Positions 16,849 to 23,687 of a stretch of DNA of 34,383 nt are shown in pieces. Below the pieces are notes generated by a model that made no database searches, was not told the DNA's origin, and worked only from the letters and a program-made list of their open reading frames with translations. The DNA is from an uncultured Gemmatimonadota bacterium. GTDB lineage: Bacteria > Gemmatimonadota > Gemmatimonadetes > Gemmatimonadales > Gemmatimonadaceae. Made by a program: the position numbers and the translations under genes. Position 1 is the first letter of the stretch. Each line of letters starts with the position of its first letter. The DNA lies in NCBI GenBank assembly GCA_946479015.1, contig CAMLEQ010000005.1:1-34383 (forward strand). The letters are read 5' to 3'.

Positions 16849-17259
16849 ATGGACATCAAGCGCGCGGGCTCGCAGCCGTCGACGAAAGGCAATCCCGAGT
16901 GGTTCACCGGGACGGTCCGCATCGATCCGCTGGCCCAGGCGCCCGCGCCGGCGCGCGTCGGCGCGGGCAGGGTGACGTTCGAGCCCGGCGCCCGTACGGC
17001 GTGGCACACGCACCCGCTCGGGCAGACGCTGATCGTGACCGACGGATGGGGCCGCGTGCAGCGCGAGGGCGGACCCATCGAGGAGATCCGGCCGGGCGAC
17101 ATCGTCTGGATTCCCCCGGGGGAGAAGCACTGGCACGGCGCCTCGCCGACCACGGCGATGACGCACATCGCCATCCAGGAATCGCTCGACGGCAAGGCGG
17201 TCGACTGGCTGGAGCACGTCACGGATGCGCAGTACGGGGGCGAGTCCCGTTCGCGTTGA
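16849..17259 (+). CDS. Cupin of the manganese (R)-hydroxynitrile-lyase-like family
   Basis: A 136-residue single cupin close to the group that includes the Granulicella tundricola hydroxynitrile lyase. The N-terminus ([11 protein letters not shown]), [32 protein letters not shown] and [23 protein letters not shown] follow that family. The metal ligands fall at H53, H55, Q59 and H94, the same numbering as the Granulicella enzyme. Those enzymes reversibly cleave or form cyanohydrins in vitro, but their natural role is unknown. The start ATG at 16849 is preceded by GGAG and gives the family N-terminus. It is 38 nt upstream of a zinc alcohol dehydrogenase gene, with a perfect hairpin between them; the two probably form an operon handling an aldehyde or alcohol (inference). 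Confidence 0.9.
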   Translation: MDIKRAGSQPSTKGNPEWFTGTVRIDPLAQAPAPARVGAGRVTFEPGARTAWHTHPLGQTLIVTDGWGRVQREGGPIEEIRPGDIVWIPPGEKHWHGASPTTAMTHIAIQESLDGKAVDWLEHVTDAQYGGESRSR

Positions 17260-17260
17260 T

Positions 17261-17281
17261 GCGTGCCGGAATCCGGCACGC
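17261..17281 (+). promoter_or_regulatory. Perfect intercistronic hairpin between cupin and dehydrogenase genes
   Basis: GCGTGCCGGA (17261-17270) and TCCGGCACGC (17272-17281) are exact inverted copies around one base, starting 2 nt after the cupin stop. The GAGGAG ribosome-binding site of the next gene begins about 4 nt later. It could be an mRNA-processing or attenuation hairpin, or a regulator site. No T-run follows, so a simple terminator is less likely. Confidence 0.55.
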
Positions 17282-17297
17282 CACGAGGAGATGAATC

Positions 17298-18320
17298 ATG
17301 AAGGGAGCTGTTCTCTACGGAACGCGCGACATTCGCTACGTCGAGCGCGAGGACCCGACGATCGACGAGCCGACGGACGCGATCATCCGGATATCCGCCA
17401 ACTGCGTGTGCGGGTCCGACCTCTGGCCCTACCGTGGCATCGACGCGCCAGCCGAGCCGACTCCGATGGGCCACGAGTACTGCGGCATCGTCGAGGAGGT
17501 CGGCGGCGCCGTCCAGGGGATCCGGCGCGGTGAGTTCGTCATCGGCTCGTTCTTCGCCTCCGACAACACCTGCCCCATCTGCCGGGCAGGGTACCAGAGC
17601 CGGTGTGTGCACGCCTTCCCCATGGGCAGGGAAGGCGCGCAGGCGCCCTACCTGCGCGTCCCGCTCGCGGACGGCACGCTGGTCGCCACACCGGATCTCC
17701 CGTCCGACGACCTGATCCCGAGTCTGCTCGCAGCTTCGGACGTCCTGGGCACCGGCTGGTTCGCCGCCGATGCGGCGTGCGTGAAGCCGGGGTCGACTGT
17801 CGCCGTCGTCGGCGATGGCGCGGTCGGACTTCTCGGCGTGCTCGCCGCGAGGCAGCTGGGCGCCGAGCGCATCGTCCTCATGAGCCGCAACGAGGACCGG
17901 CAGAAGCTCGGCCTCGAGTTCGGCGCGACCGACATCGTGACCGAGCGCGGCGACGAAGGGGTGGCGCGCATCAGGGACATGACCGGCGGCCTCGGCGCGC
18001 ACTCGGCGATCGAGGCGGTCGGCACGCAGGAGTCGATGATGCAGGCGATCCGCTCCACTCGCGCGGGAGGGCACATCGGATTCGTCGGCGTCTCGCACGG
18101 CGTGGAGCTGCCTGGCGAGGAGCTGTTCTACGCCGCGGTCCACCTGATGGGCGGCCCCGCCCCGGTGCGCCGCTACCTGCCCGAGCTGATCGACCTGATC
18201 TGGAACGGCACGATCGATCCCGGCAAGGTGTTCGATCTGACGCTCCCGCTCGATCAGGTGGCGGAGGGCTATCGCGCGATGGACGAGCGCCGAGCGATCA
18301 AGACGCTGCTGATGCCGTGA
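17298..18320 (+). CDS. Zinc-dependent alcohol dehydrogenase (MDR family)
   Basis: A 340-residue medium-chain dehydrogenase. Catalytic zinc ligands are in NCVCGSDLW and MGHEYCG. The structural-zinc loop is SDNTCPICRAGYQSRC, with three cysteines and an Asp in the first position, a variant common in this subgroup. The NAD(P) turn is VVGDGAVGLLGV. It should interconvert an alcohol and an aldehyde or ketone in the cytosol. The start ATG follows GAGGAG. The gene probably shares a transcript with the hydroxynitrile-lyase-like cupin upstream, so a carbonyl compound released by that cupin is a possible substrate (inference). It is convergent with the next SDR gene, only 20 nt away. Confidence 0.92.
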   Translation: MKGAVLYGTRDIRYVEREDPTIDEPTDAIIRISANCVCGSDLWPYRGIDAPAEPTPMGHEYCGIVEEVGGAVQGIRRGEFVIGSFFASDNTCPICRAGYQSRCVHAFPMGREGAQAPYLRVPLADGTLVATPDLPSDDLIPSLLAASDVLGTGWFAADAACVKPGSTVAVVGDGAVGLLGVLAARQLGAERIVLMSRNEDRQKLGLEFGATDIVTERGDEGVARIRDMTGGLGAHSAIEAVGTQESMMQAIRSTRAGGHIGFVGVSHGVELPGEELFYAAVHLMGGPAPVRRYLPELIDLIWNGTIDPGKVFDLTLPLDQVAEGYRAMDERRAIKTLLMP

Positions 18321-18340
18321 GCCATGTCGCCGGCGGCAGC

Positions 18341-19054
18341 CTACCAGGCGATCTCCTTCCTGTCGTGAAAGAAGCGGCCCGAGGGGCCGCCTCCCGGCAG
18401 CGTCGCGCACCAGACGATCGTGTCGGCGCCCTGCGCGACCGACCGCGGCGCCGCGGGGCCGCCCATGTCGGTGCGCACCCATCCGGGATCGACCGCATTG
18501 ACGAGTACATCGCGGCCACGCGCCGCTGACGCCAGCAGGCGAGTGAGCGCGTTCAGCGCCGCTTTCGAGAGGGAATACGGCGGAGCGTAGTCGCTCATCG
18601 AGGAGATCTGCCCGGCGCCGGACGACACGTTGACCACCCGGCCGTGACCCCGCGCGATCATCCCCGGCATGAGCGCTTGCGCCAGCCGCAGCGCGCCGTA
18701 GACGTTCGTCTCCATGCTGTCACGAAAGTGCTGCACGTCCACCTCGAGCACGTCGCCGCTCTCGTCGAGCAGGAGGCCCGCGTTGTTGACGAGGACGTCG
18801 GCGCCGCCGAGCGCGCGCTCCACATGGTCGACGAGAGCGCGCACGCTCTCGTCATCGGTCACGTCCAGCGGGTGCGGCTCCACGGCGAGTCCGCGCGCCG
18901 CGAGCGAGCGTGCCGCCGCCTCGCCCGCGGCCGCGCTCCGGCTGCCGAGCACGACGTGCCGACCGGATGCGGCGAGCTGCCTGCAGACCTCCAGGCCGAT
19001 GCCGCGGTTCGCGCCGGTGACGATGGCCACGCGCCGCCCTGTCGTGACGCTCAC
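18341..19054 (-). CDS. SDR-family oxidoreductase (carbonyl-reductase-like)
   Basis: A 237-residue SDR starting at a GTG (19054) whose first bases overlap the stop codon of the upstream gene (GTGA). Motifs: TGANRGIG, DVTDDESV, NNAGLL, VNVSSGAGQ (catalytic Ser) and YSLSKAAL (YxxxK). The shape with RGIGLEVCRQLAASG and VDPGWVRTDMGG resembles carbonyl-reductase-like SDRs of plants and bacteria, usually NADPH-dependent. It is the second gene of a two-gene minus-strand operon with the saccharopine-dehydrogenase-like gene, probably repressed by the divergent TetR regulator. The substrate is unknown. Confidence 0.92.
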   Translation of the reverse strand: MSVTTGRRVAIVTGANRGIGLEVCRQLAASGRHVVLGSRSAAAGEAAARSLAARGLAVEPHPLDVTDDESVRALVDHVERALGGADVLVNNAGLLLDESGDVLEVDVQHFRDSMETNVYGALRLAQALMPGMIARGHGRVVNVSSGAGQISSMSDYAPPYSLSKAALNALTRLLASAARGRDVLVNAVDPGWVRTDMGGPAAPRSVAQGADTIVWCATLPGGGPSGRFFHDRKEIAW

Positions 19055-20142
19055 TGCCGACCCCCGTGCCGTCTCGCAATGGGTGCCGAGACGAGCTCGG
19101 GGAGCTCGACGTGCAGATGGCGTGGCGCCAGCGCTCGGAGGAAGTCTGCCGCATCGAAGCGCTCTCCCAGTGCGAACGCGCCGCCGCCGTGGTGGTCGCG
19201 AGTGCACGCCACCCGCGTCGCCGCCTCCACGACGATCGGCGCGCTCACGGCGTAGATGTCGCGTCCGGCGGCCGCGGCCCGACGCACGGCGCCGTCGCGG
19301 TGCACCACGACTTCCATCCTGAATTGCTGCGCCGAACGCCCCGTCTCGGGGTCGACTCGTGGGGGCGGGGTCTCGGGATTCCGGACGTCGTCCAGCGAAG
19401 ACTTCGTGAGGAACGTGTGGACCTCCGTGGCCCGCAGGTGGCGCGCGATGGTGATCATCTCGCTGAAGGGGAGCTCCACCATGGGCTCGTCGCCGAAGGG
19501 TGCGTCGAACTTCCAGGTGCGAGATCGTGCAGGCTGCACGAGTGGCGCGAGGACGCCGCCGGCGACGTTCACTCTCGCGGCGGTGTTGCGCTTGCCCGTC
19601 AGGCGCGTGCCCGCGGTGGGATGCCAGTGGTCGAGGGCGATGCCGATGTCGATCAGATCGGCCGTCGTCCAATCGCCGATCGCGGCAGTCGCCAGCAGGT
19701 CCGCCAGCCCACCATAGAAGGCGGCTGCCGGCAACACGGCCACGCCTCGTTTCCGCGCGGCATCGCCGAACGACTCGAAGCAGCCGGCGGCCACCTCCTG
19801 TTCCGCGGTGACGTCCAGGTAGTGCGCTCCCGCATCGATCGCCGTCTCGCACACGGGGGCCGCGGTGTCCAGAAAGGGACCGGCGCAGTTGATGACGGCG
19901 CTCGCGCCGGCGAACGCAGCGGCCAGCGCCGCGCGGTCGTCGACGGAGGCCGTTCGGACATCCGCCGCGCCGATGGCGTCGGCGAGCGCGCGCAACCTGC
20001 GCGGATCGCGCCCACCGAGCGCGAGCGGCAGCCCGCGGCGTGAGAGCTCGGCGCAGACGAACCGCCCGGTGTGGCCGGTGGCGCCGTACACGACGATCGG
20101 TGCGCCCCGGCGCTCGCCGGGCGAGGAAGACGCGGAAGGCAT
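19051..20142 (-). CDS. Saccharopine-dehydrogenase-like NAD(P)-binding protein
   Basis: A 363-residue protein with an N-terminal Rossmann fold (IVVYGATGHTGRFVCAELSRRGL) and the following GGRDPRRL and VINCAGPFLDTAAPVCETAIDAGAHYLDVTAEQ, the pattern of saccharopine-dehydrogenase-like/trans-acting enoyl-reductase-type proteins. It is smaller than true saccharopine dehydrogenases and its substrate is unknown. The start is the ATG at 20142, preceded by GGGAG; the frame upstream runs through the operator and antisense to the TetR gene and is not coding. It is divergent from the TetR gene, and its promoter probably overlaps the shared operator at 20163-20195. Confidence 0.88.
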   Translation of the reverse strand: MPSASSSPGERRGAPIVVYGATGHTGRFVCAELSRRGLPLALGGRDPRRLRALADAIGAADVRTASVDDRAALAAAFAGASAVINCAGPFLDTAAPVCETAIDAGAHYLDVTAEQEVAAGCFESFGDAARKRGVAVLPAAAFYGGLADLLATAAIGDWTTADLIDIGIALDHWHPTAGTRLTGKRNTAARVNVAGGVLAPLVQPARSRTWKFDAPFGDEPMVELPFSEMITIARHLRATEVHTFLTKSSLDDVRNPETPPPRVDPETGRSAQQFRMEVVVHRDGAVRRAAAAGRDIYAVSAPIVVEAATRVACTRDHHGGGAFALGERFDAADFLRALAPRHLHVELPELVSAPIARRHGGRQ

Positions 20143-20155
20143 CGGGCTCCCGTGA

Positions 20156-20184
20156 TTGAACAGACAGGTCTGTATCGTTATACT
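20156..20184 (+). promoter_or_regulatory. Promoter of the TetR gene
   Basis: TTGAAC (20156-20161) and TATACT (20179-20184) are 17 nt apart, and the operator covers the spacer and -10 box. On the other strand, TTGACG and TAGTAT, also 17 nt apart, could serve the divergent operon. Confidence 0.65.
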
Positions 20185-20195
20185 ACAGACCTGTC
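20163..20195. promoter_or_regulatory. TetR-type double operator in the divergent intergenic region
   Basis: GACAGGTCTGTA (20163-20174) and TACAGACCTGTC (20184-20195) are perfect 12-bp inverted arms around 9 nt. Each arm is itself nearly palindromic (ACAG-GT-CTGT), so the site can be read as two TetR-dimer operators with centres 21 bp apart, two helical turns on one DNA face. It overlaps both divergent promoters. Confidence 0.8.
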
Positions 20196-20220
20196 CGTAC
20201 ACCGTCAACCCGCTCGTCTC

Positions 20221-20856
20221 ATGACCAGCTCCTCCTCGTCCTCGCCACATCGTCACCGCTCGGCCGCTTCCGCCGATGCTGGAGACCTGCGCGACCGCGT
20301 CCTCCGATGCGCGAGCGATCTGTTCTATCGCGAAGGGGTGCGCGCGGTCGGCGTCGATCTCATCGTCGAGCGGACGGAGGTGGCGAAGACCACGCTGTAC
20401 CGCTACTTCCCGAGCAAGGACGCGCTGGTGGCGGCGTTCCTCCAGCAGGAAGACGCCCACTTCTGGTCGTGCTGGGACGCGGCGTCGGCGCGCGCCCACG
20501 GAGATCCGCGCCGGGAGCTGCGGGAGCAGCTGCGATGGATCGCGGAGCGGCTCGGCAGGGACGACTACCGCGGGTGCCCCCAGTTGAACGTGTCGGCGGA
20601 GTTCTCCGACCCCCAGCATCCGGCCCGACAGGTCGCCAGAACGCACAAGCAGGAGATGGTGCGCCGCCTCTGCGCCCTCGCCGAGCGGCTCCGCGCGAAG
20701 CGCCCCGACGTACTGGGTGTGCAGCTGTCGCTCCTGATCAACGGGGCATTCGTCAGCAGCTCCATCGTCCCGTCGAAGGACGCGTTCGGGCTGCTCCGCG
20801 ATGCCGCCGACGCGCTCCTGGCTGCCCACGGCGTGCGCGTTCCGCGCGGCAGGTGA
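20221..20856 (+). CDS. TetR/AcrR-family transcriptional regulator
   Basis: A 211-residue one-component repressor. After a Ser/His-rich N-terminus, the helix-turn-helix spans about residues 22-68 (RVLRCASDLFYREGVRAVGVDLIVERTEVAKTTLYRYFPSKDALVAAFL). The ligand domain contains DDYRGCPQLNVSAEFSDPQHPARQVA, a block common in the subgroup that neighbours oxidoreductases. Its position, divergent from the saccharopine-dehydrogenase-like/SDR operon with a perfect double operator in between, makes it the likely repressor of that operon and of itself. The inducer is unknown. The start is the ATG at 20221; upstream the same frame crosses the operator. Confidence 0.92.
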   Translation: MTSSSSSSPHRHRSAASADAGDLRDRVLRCASDLFYREGVRAVGVDLIVERTEVAKTTLYRYFPSKDALVAAFLQQEDAHFWSCWDAASARAHGDPRRELREQLRWIAERLGRDDYRGCPQLNVSAEFSDPQHPARQVARTHKQEMVRRLCALAERLRAKRPDVLGVQLSLLINGAFVSSSIVPSKDAFGLLRDAADALLAAHGVRVPRGR

Positions 20857-20924
20857 TCCACCGAGCCGCGCCGAACGGCTGGGCGTGGATGCCGCGAATC
20901 CTCGCCGCCGTGTGAGAGCGGGCG

Positions 20925-20942
20925 GGCACGGGGGAGCGTGCC
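20925..20942. terminator. Hairpin between convergent genes
   Basis: GGCACG (20925-20930) and CGTGCC (20937-20942) pair around GGGGAG in the gap between the convergent TetR gene and the small membrane-protein gene. No T-run is seen. Confidence 0.35.
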
Positions 20943-20953
20943 ATCCTGCTCGA

Positions 20954-21220
20954 CTACCGGGTCGTCTGCGCCCGTAGCAGCTCGTTCTGCTCCTGCAGCA
21001 TGGCGATGATCTGGTCGTTCTGGTCGCGCAGCCGCGGCAGAACTGACATGACCAACTTCGGGGGCGCGTCCTCGGGAAGGCTCGCCATCATCCGCTCCAT
21101 TCTCCGGAGCATCCGGCGGCGCATCGCGGCGGCGAGGCGATGCCGGCGTACCGGTGACAGCCAGGTGATCGCGACTGCTCCTCCGATCACGGCGACGGCA
21201 AGAGCGGTGGATCTCCTCAT
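20954..21220 (-). CDS. Small membrane-anchored protein of unknown function
   Basis: Eighty-eight residues. MRRSTALAVAVIGGAVAITWLS is a single hydrophobic anchor; then comes a strongly basic, Met-rich stretch (RRRMLRRMERMMASLPED) and a C-terminal amphipathic helix with heptad-like spacing (LPRLRDQNDQIIAMLQEQNELLRAQ) that could form a coiled coil. The start is the ATG at 21220, which has AGGAGG 4 nt upstream; the longer open frame to 21277 has no such site. The layout suggests an inner-membrane anchor with a cytoplasmic oligomerisation helix. The family is not recognised. It is convergent with the TetR gene. Confidence 0.65.
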   Translation of the reverse strand: MRRSTALAVAVIGGAVAITWLSPVRRHRLAAAMRRRMLRRMERMMASLPEDAPPKLVMSVLPRLRDQNDQIIAMLQEQNELLRAQTTR

Positions 21221-21566
21221 ACGTCCTCCTGCCCGGCACTGCTTCGACCTTCCGGCGAGCCGCGGGGCCGGGCCCACTCGTGTGCGCGGCTCCCATCTGT
21301 ACGACGTGCATCACCGCGTGGAGACTTCCGCGCCGGGATGACCGGGCGGATGGCCATGACACCATAGTGACTGCTCGGCCGACGGACATTCTATCGGGGC
21401 AACGCTGACGGACAATCGCGGGGCAACGCTGACGGACGGTCGGCCAGCCGGCCCCCATCGTCATCTCGAGGCGACGACTCCGCCGCTGCTCCGCGCGGAG
21501 CGATCACGGCGGAGCCCGGCGGCCCGACGGTCGAAGCCGTTCGGTGACGTTCCACAGGAGGGGACC
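21221..21566. other. 346-nt gap without a supported gene
   Basis: The only structure seen is the tandem repeat patch at 21381-21437 and the AGGAGGGG ribosome-binding site just before 21567. No ORF here has a convincing start or family match. Confidence 0.6.
21381..21437. repeat. Short tandem direct repeat, possible mobile-element end remnant
   Basis: CGGGGCAACGCTGACGGAC occurs exactly twice (21395-21413 and 21419-21437), 24 nt apart. A partial third unit (GACGGACATTCTAT) starts at 21381. Closely spaced repeats of about 20 nt are a known feature of IS21-type element ends, but no transposase is present here. Confidence 0.6.
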
Positions 21567-21941
21567 ATGCTCACGCACACCTCGCACATGGCACCCGCTG
21601 CCGAGGGCCCGGACCAGCGGAAGGTCTCTCTGGACAAGCGCCTGGCGCTCCTCTTCTGGCCACTGTTGTTGATCCTGATCGGCACCATCTGGCTCTTCCC
21701 CCACGAGCGGGTGCCCGACGGCACGTTGCTGATGGGGATCGGCGTGATCCTGTTGTCGCTGAACGCCGTGCGACTCCTGAACGGCATTCCGGTGCGGGTG
21801 CTGCCCTCCGTGCTGGGCGCCCTCGCCCTCGCCGCTGGGCTGGCCGAGTACGCCGGCGCGGAGCTGCCGCTCATCCCGCTGACGCTGATCGCCATTGGCG
21901 CGAGCATCGTCTTCGAGCTGATGCACGCTCGCCGGACGTGA
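21567..21941 (+). CDS. Small polytopic membrane protein
   Basis: A 124-residue protein with AGGAGGGG 3 nt before the ATG at 21567. A hydrophilic N-terminus of about 25 residues is followed by four predicted helices: LALLFWPLLLILIGTIWLF, GTLLMGIGVILLSLNAVRLL, VRVLPSVLGALALAAGLAEY and LPLIPLTLIAIGASIVFELM. The pattern is like small LiaI/LiaF-type or DUF5668-like membrane proteins, but I cannot assign a family. It is monocistronic and convergent with the ECF41 sigma-factor gene. Confidence 0.75.
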   Translation: MLTHTSHMAPAAEGPDQRKVSLDKRLALLFWPLLLILIGTIWLFPHERVPDGTLLMGIGVILLSLNAVRLLNGIPVRVLPSVLGALALAAGLAEYAGAELPLIPLTLIAIGASIVFELMHARRT

Positions 21942-21997
21942 CCGGCACTCGGCCGCGTGCTCGCGCACCGCTCGCTCCACCGTCACTGGCGCCGCTC

Positions 21998-22011
21998 CGG
22001 CTCTCGAGCCG
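21998..22011. terminator. Short palindrome between convergent genes
   Basis: CGGCTC and GAGCCG flank TC in the 84-nt gap between convergent genes. The 2-nt spacing means the stem must open to form a loop, so terminator function is doubtful. Confidence 0.25.
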
Positions 22012-22025
22012 AGGGCGAACCAGGT

Positions 22026-22904
22026 TCATCGGCCCCCGCCCAGTCGCTCCAGCTCCAGCGAGGCGAGCGTGTCGCGATCGGCCACGCCGTTGATCGTGGT
22101 GATCCTCCCACCGTCGAAGGTGAGCTCGAGCACGAACACCATTCGCCCCTCGATCGGCACCAGGATACCGAGCTCGCCATCGATGAGGCCCGCCACCGCC
22201 GCCTGCGCCCTTCCGTTGAAGAGCCCGGCCACCGCGACGGCACCATGCACTTCGGCCGGTCCGCCCAGGCGGACCGCCTCGGCGTCGCTCCGCAGGACGA
22301 CGTCGGGGTCGAGCACTGCCAGCAGCCCCTCGAAGTCCCCGGACCTGGAGGCGGCAATGAACGCCTCGACGACTTCCCGCTTCCGGCGTTGATCGACATC
22401 GGAGGCCGAAGCGCCCTGCACGCGCCGCCGCGCCCGACTGGCCAGCTGTCGCGTGGCGACGGACGTACGACCGACGATCGGGGCGATCTCGTCGAACGAG
22501 ACGTCGAACATGTCGTGGAGCACGAACGCCACGCGCTCCGCGGGGCTCAGCTTCTCCAGCACGATCAGCAACGCCAACCCCACCGAGTCCGCCAGCTCGA
22601 CGTCCTCGTCGGGACTTCGCTCGTGCCACCGCCGCTCGCTCGGCTCCAGCTCGTGACCGTCCAGCGTCTCCTCCGGCCGCGCAGTGCGCGCGCGCAGCCT
22701 GTCGAGGCAGATCCGCGCCACGATGGTCGTCATCCAGCCACCGAGATTGTCGACGCCATCGGCGCTCGCCCGGCTCATGCGGAGCCACGTCTCCTGCACG
22801 GCGTCGTCCGCCTCCTCGGCCGACCCGAGCATGCGGTAGGCGACTCCGCGCAGGTGCGCTCGGTAGGCCTCGAATCGACGGGCCAACAGTTCTCGTTCGT
22901 CCAT
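22026..22904 (-). CDS. ECF41-type (SigJ-like) RNA polymerase sigma factor with SnoaL-like C-terminal domain
   Basis: A 292-residue sigma factor. Sigma region 2 covers about residues 5-75 (RGVAYRMLGSAEEADDAVQETWLRM) and region 4 about 110-165 (LSPAERVAFVLHDMFDVSFDEIAPIVGRTSVATRQLASRARRRV). Instead of ending there, the protein has a fused domain of about 120 residues with a SnoaL/NTF2-like fold. This includes DGGRI and a VADRDTL segment at the places of the DGPRI and NPDKL motifs of ECF41 factors. In that group the tail controls sigma activity and no anti-sigma factor is known. The neighbouring carboxymuconolactone-decarboxylase-like gene is the typical ECF41 partner and target. Its own promoter matches the target motif, so positive autoregulation is likely. 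Confidence 0.93.
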   Translation of the reverse strand: MDERELLARRFEAYRAHLRGVAYRMLGSAEEADDAVQETWLRMSRASADGVDNLGGWMTTIVARICLDRLRARTARPEETLDGHELEPSERRWHERSPDEDVELADSVGLALLIVLEKLSPAERVAFVLHDMFDVSFDEIAPIVGRTSVATRQLASRARRRVQGASASDVDQRRKREVVEAFIAASRSGDFEGLLAVLDPDVVLRSDAEAVRLGGPAEVHGAVAVAGLFNGRAQAAVAGLIDGELGILVPIEGRMVFVLELTFDGGRITTINGVADRDTLASLELERLGGGR

Positions 22905-22940
22905 CGGTCACACCCTCCAAACGGGTTCCGTCGTCGCATT

Positions 22941-22967
22941 GACGAAACCCCTTCACTCGAGGTGACC
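22941..22967 (-). promoter_or_regulatory. ECF41-type promoter of the sigma-factor gene
   Basis: On the minus strand GGTCACC (22967-22961) and CGTC (22944-22941) are 16 nt apart, close to the published ECF41 pattern TGTCACA-N16/17-CGTC. The sigma gene starts 37 nt downstream of the CGTC box, with GGAGG before its ATG. Confidence 0.65.
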
Positions 22968-23029
22968 GCGGGGGCACCTCGAAGTCAACCCGCCCGAGGC
23001 GAGTACGCGAATCGCACGATCCGGTCGGG

Positions 23030-23063
23030 CAGCCATGCAGAGGCGCCTGCCCCTGCATGGCTG
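23030..23063 (-). terminator. Strong hairpin between the CMD-like gene and the sigma-factor gene
   Basis: CAGCCATGCAG (23030-23040) and CTGCATGGCTG (23053-23063) are perfect 11-bp arms around a 12-nt loop, beginning 14 nt beyond the stop of the carboxymuconolactone-decarboxylase-like gene. It would end or attenuate that transcript before the sigma gene, which has its own promoter. There is no T-run. Confidence 0.55.
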
Positions 23064-23077
23064 ATCCGGCGAACCGG

Positions 23078-23575
23078 CTACCAGTCGCCGGCGGGCTGCC
23101 GGGTGCTGACGTTCACGTGATTGAACAGGTTCACGAGCGCCACGTGGAGCACGAGGGCGGAGAGCGCCTTCTCGTCGAAGTGGCCGGCGACGCGAGCCCA
23201 GGTCTCGTCAGGCACGGGGTCGGGGCTGTCGGCCATCCGGGTGATCTCCTCCGTGAGCTCCAGCGCGGCTCGCTCGGCTTCCGTGAACCGTGAGGAGTGC
23301 CGCCAGGCCGCGACCATGAGCAACCGGTCATCCAGCTCCTCGCCGGTCTTGTGCGCATGGCCGATCGTGCCCTCGATGCACGTGCTACACCCGTTGATCT
23401 GACTGGCACGCATGTGCGTGAGCTCGAGGATGCTCGCGGGCAGGCCACCTTCGCGCACTGCCGCGAGCAGCTTCTGAATGCCTTCCACCACGTTGCGGCT
23501 CACGGCCGGATTGCGTACCCGTGGCTCGAACACCACCGGCGCCCCGGCCGCCGCGGTCTGTGCTGACCCGGTCAT
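23078..23575 (-). CDS. Carboxymuconolactone-decarboxylase/AhpD-like protein (ECF41 partner)
   Basis: A 165-residue AhpD-fold protein. The redox pair is C63-ST-C66 in INGCSTCIEGTIGHAHKTGEE; the His usually four residues after the second Cys is Thr here, with H73 nearby instead, a variant I have seen in such proteins. AWRHSSRFTEAERAALELTEEIT follows the family. Members next to ECF41 sigma factors are thought to act in peroxide or thiol redox chemistry, and their exact substrate is unknown. The second ATG (23575) is preferred because AAGGAG is then 5 nt away; the ATG at 23578 is too close. An ECF41-like promoter lies upstream. It is divergent from rph. Confidence 0.9.
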   Translation of the reverse strand: MTGSAQTAAAGAPVVFEPRVRNPAVSRNVVEGIQKLLAAVREGGLPASILELTHMRASQINGCSTCIEGTIGHAHKTGEELDDRLLMVAAWRHSSRFTEAERAALELTEEITRMADSPDPVPDETWARVAGHFDEKALSALVLHVALVNLFNHVNVSTRQPAGDW

Positions 23576-23621
23576 CATTGCTCCTTTGTCGTATCGAGTG
23601 AACTAGCTTCCTCGATGCGAT

Positions 23622-23648
23622 GACGGAGCCCGATGCGAGAGTGTGACC
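23622..23648 (-). promoter_or_regulatory. ECF41-type promoter of the CMD-like gene
   Basis: On the minus strand GGTCACA (23648-23642) and CGTC (23625-23622) are 16 nt apart. Both boxes and the spacing agree with the promoter in front of the sigma gene and with the ECF41 pattern. The start codon lies about 47 nt downstream of the CGTC box. Confidence 0.7.
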
Positions 23649-23687
23649 GAGAGCGTGACCTAATGTACTTCAGAGGACAGGAAGCGG

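Noticed and set aside
21381..21437. Direct repeats read as a CRISPR remnant
   Set aside because: Spacing between exact copies is only 5 nt, far too short for spacers, and no cas genes are present.
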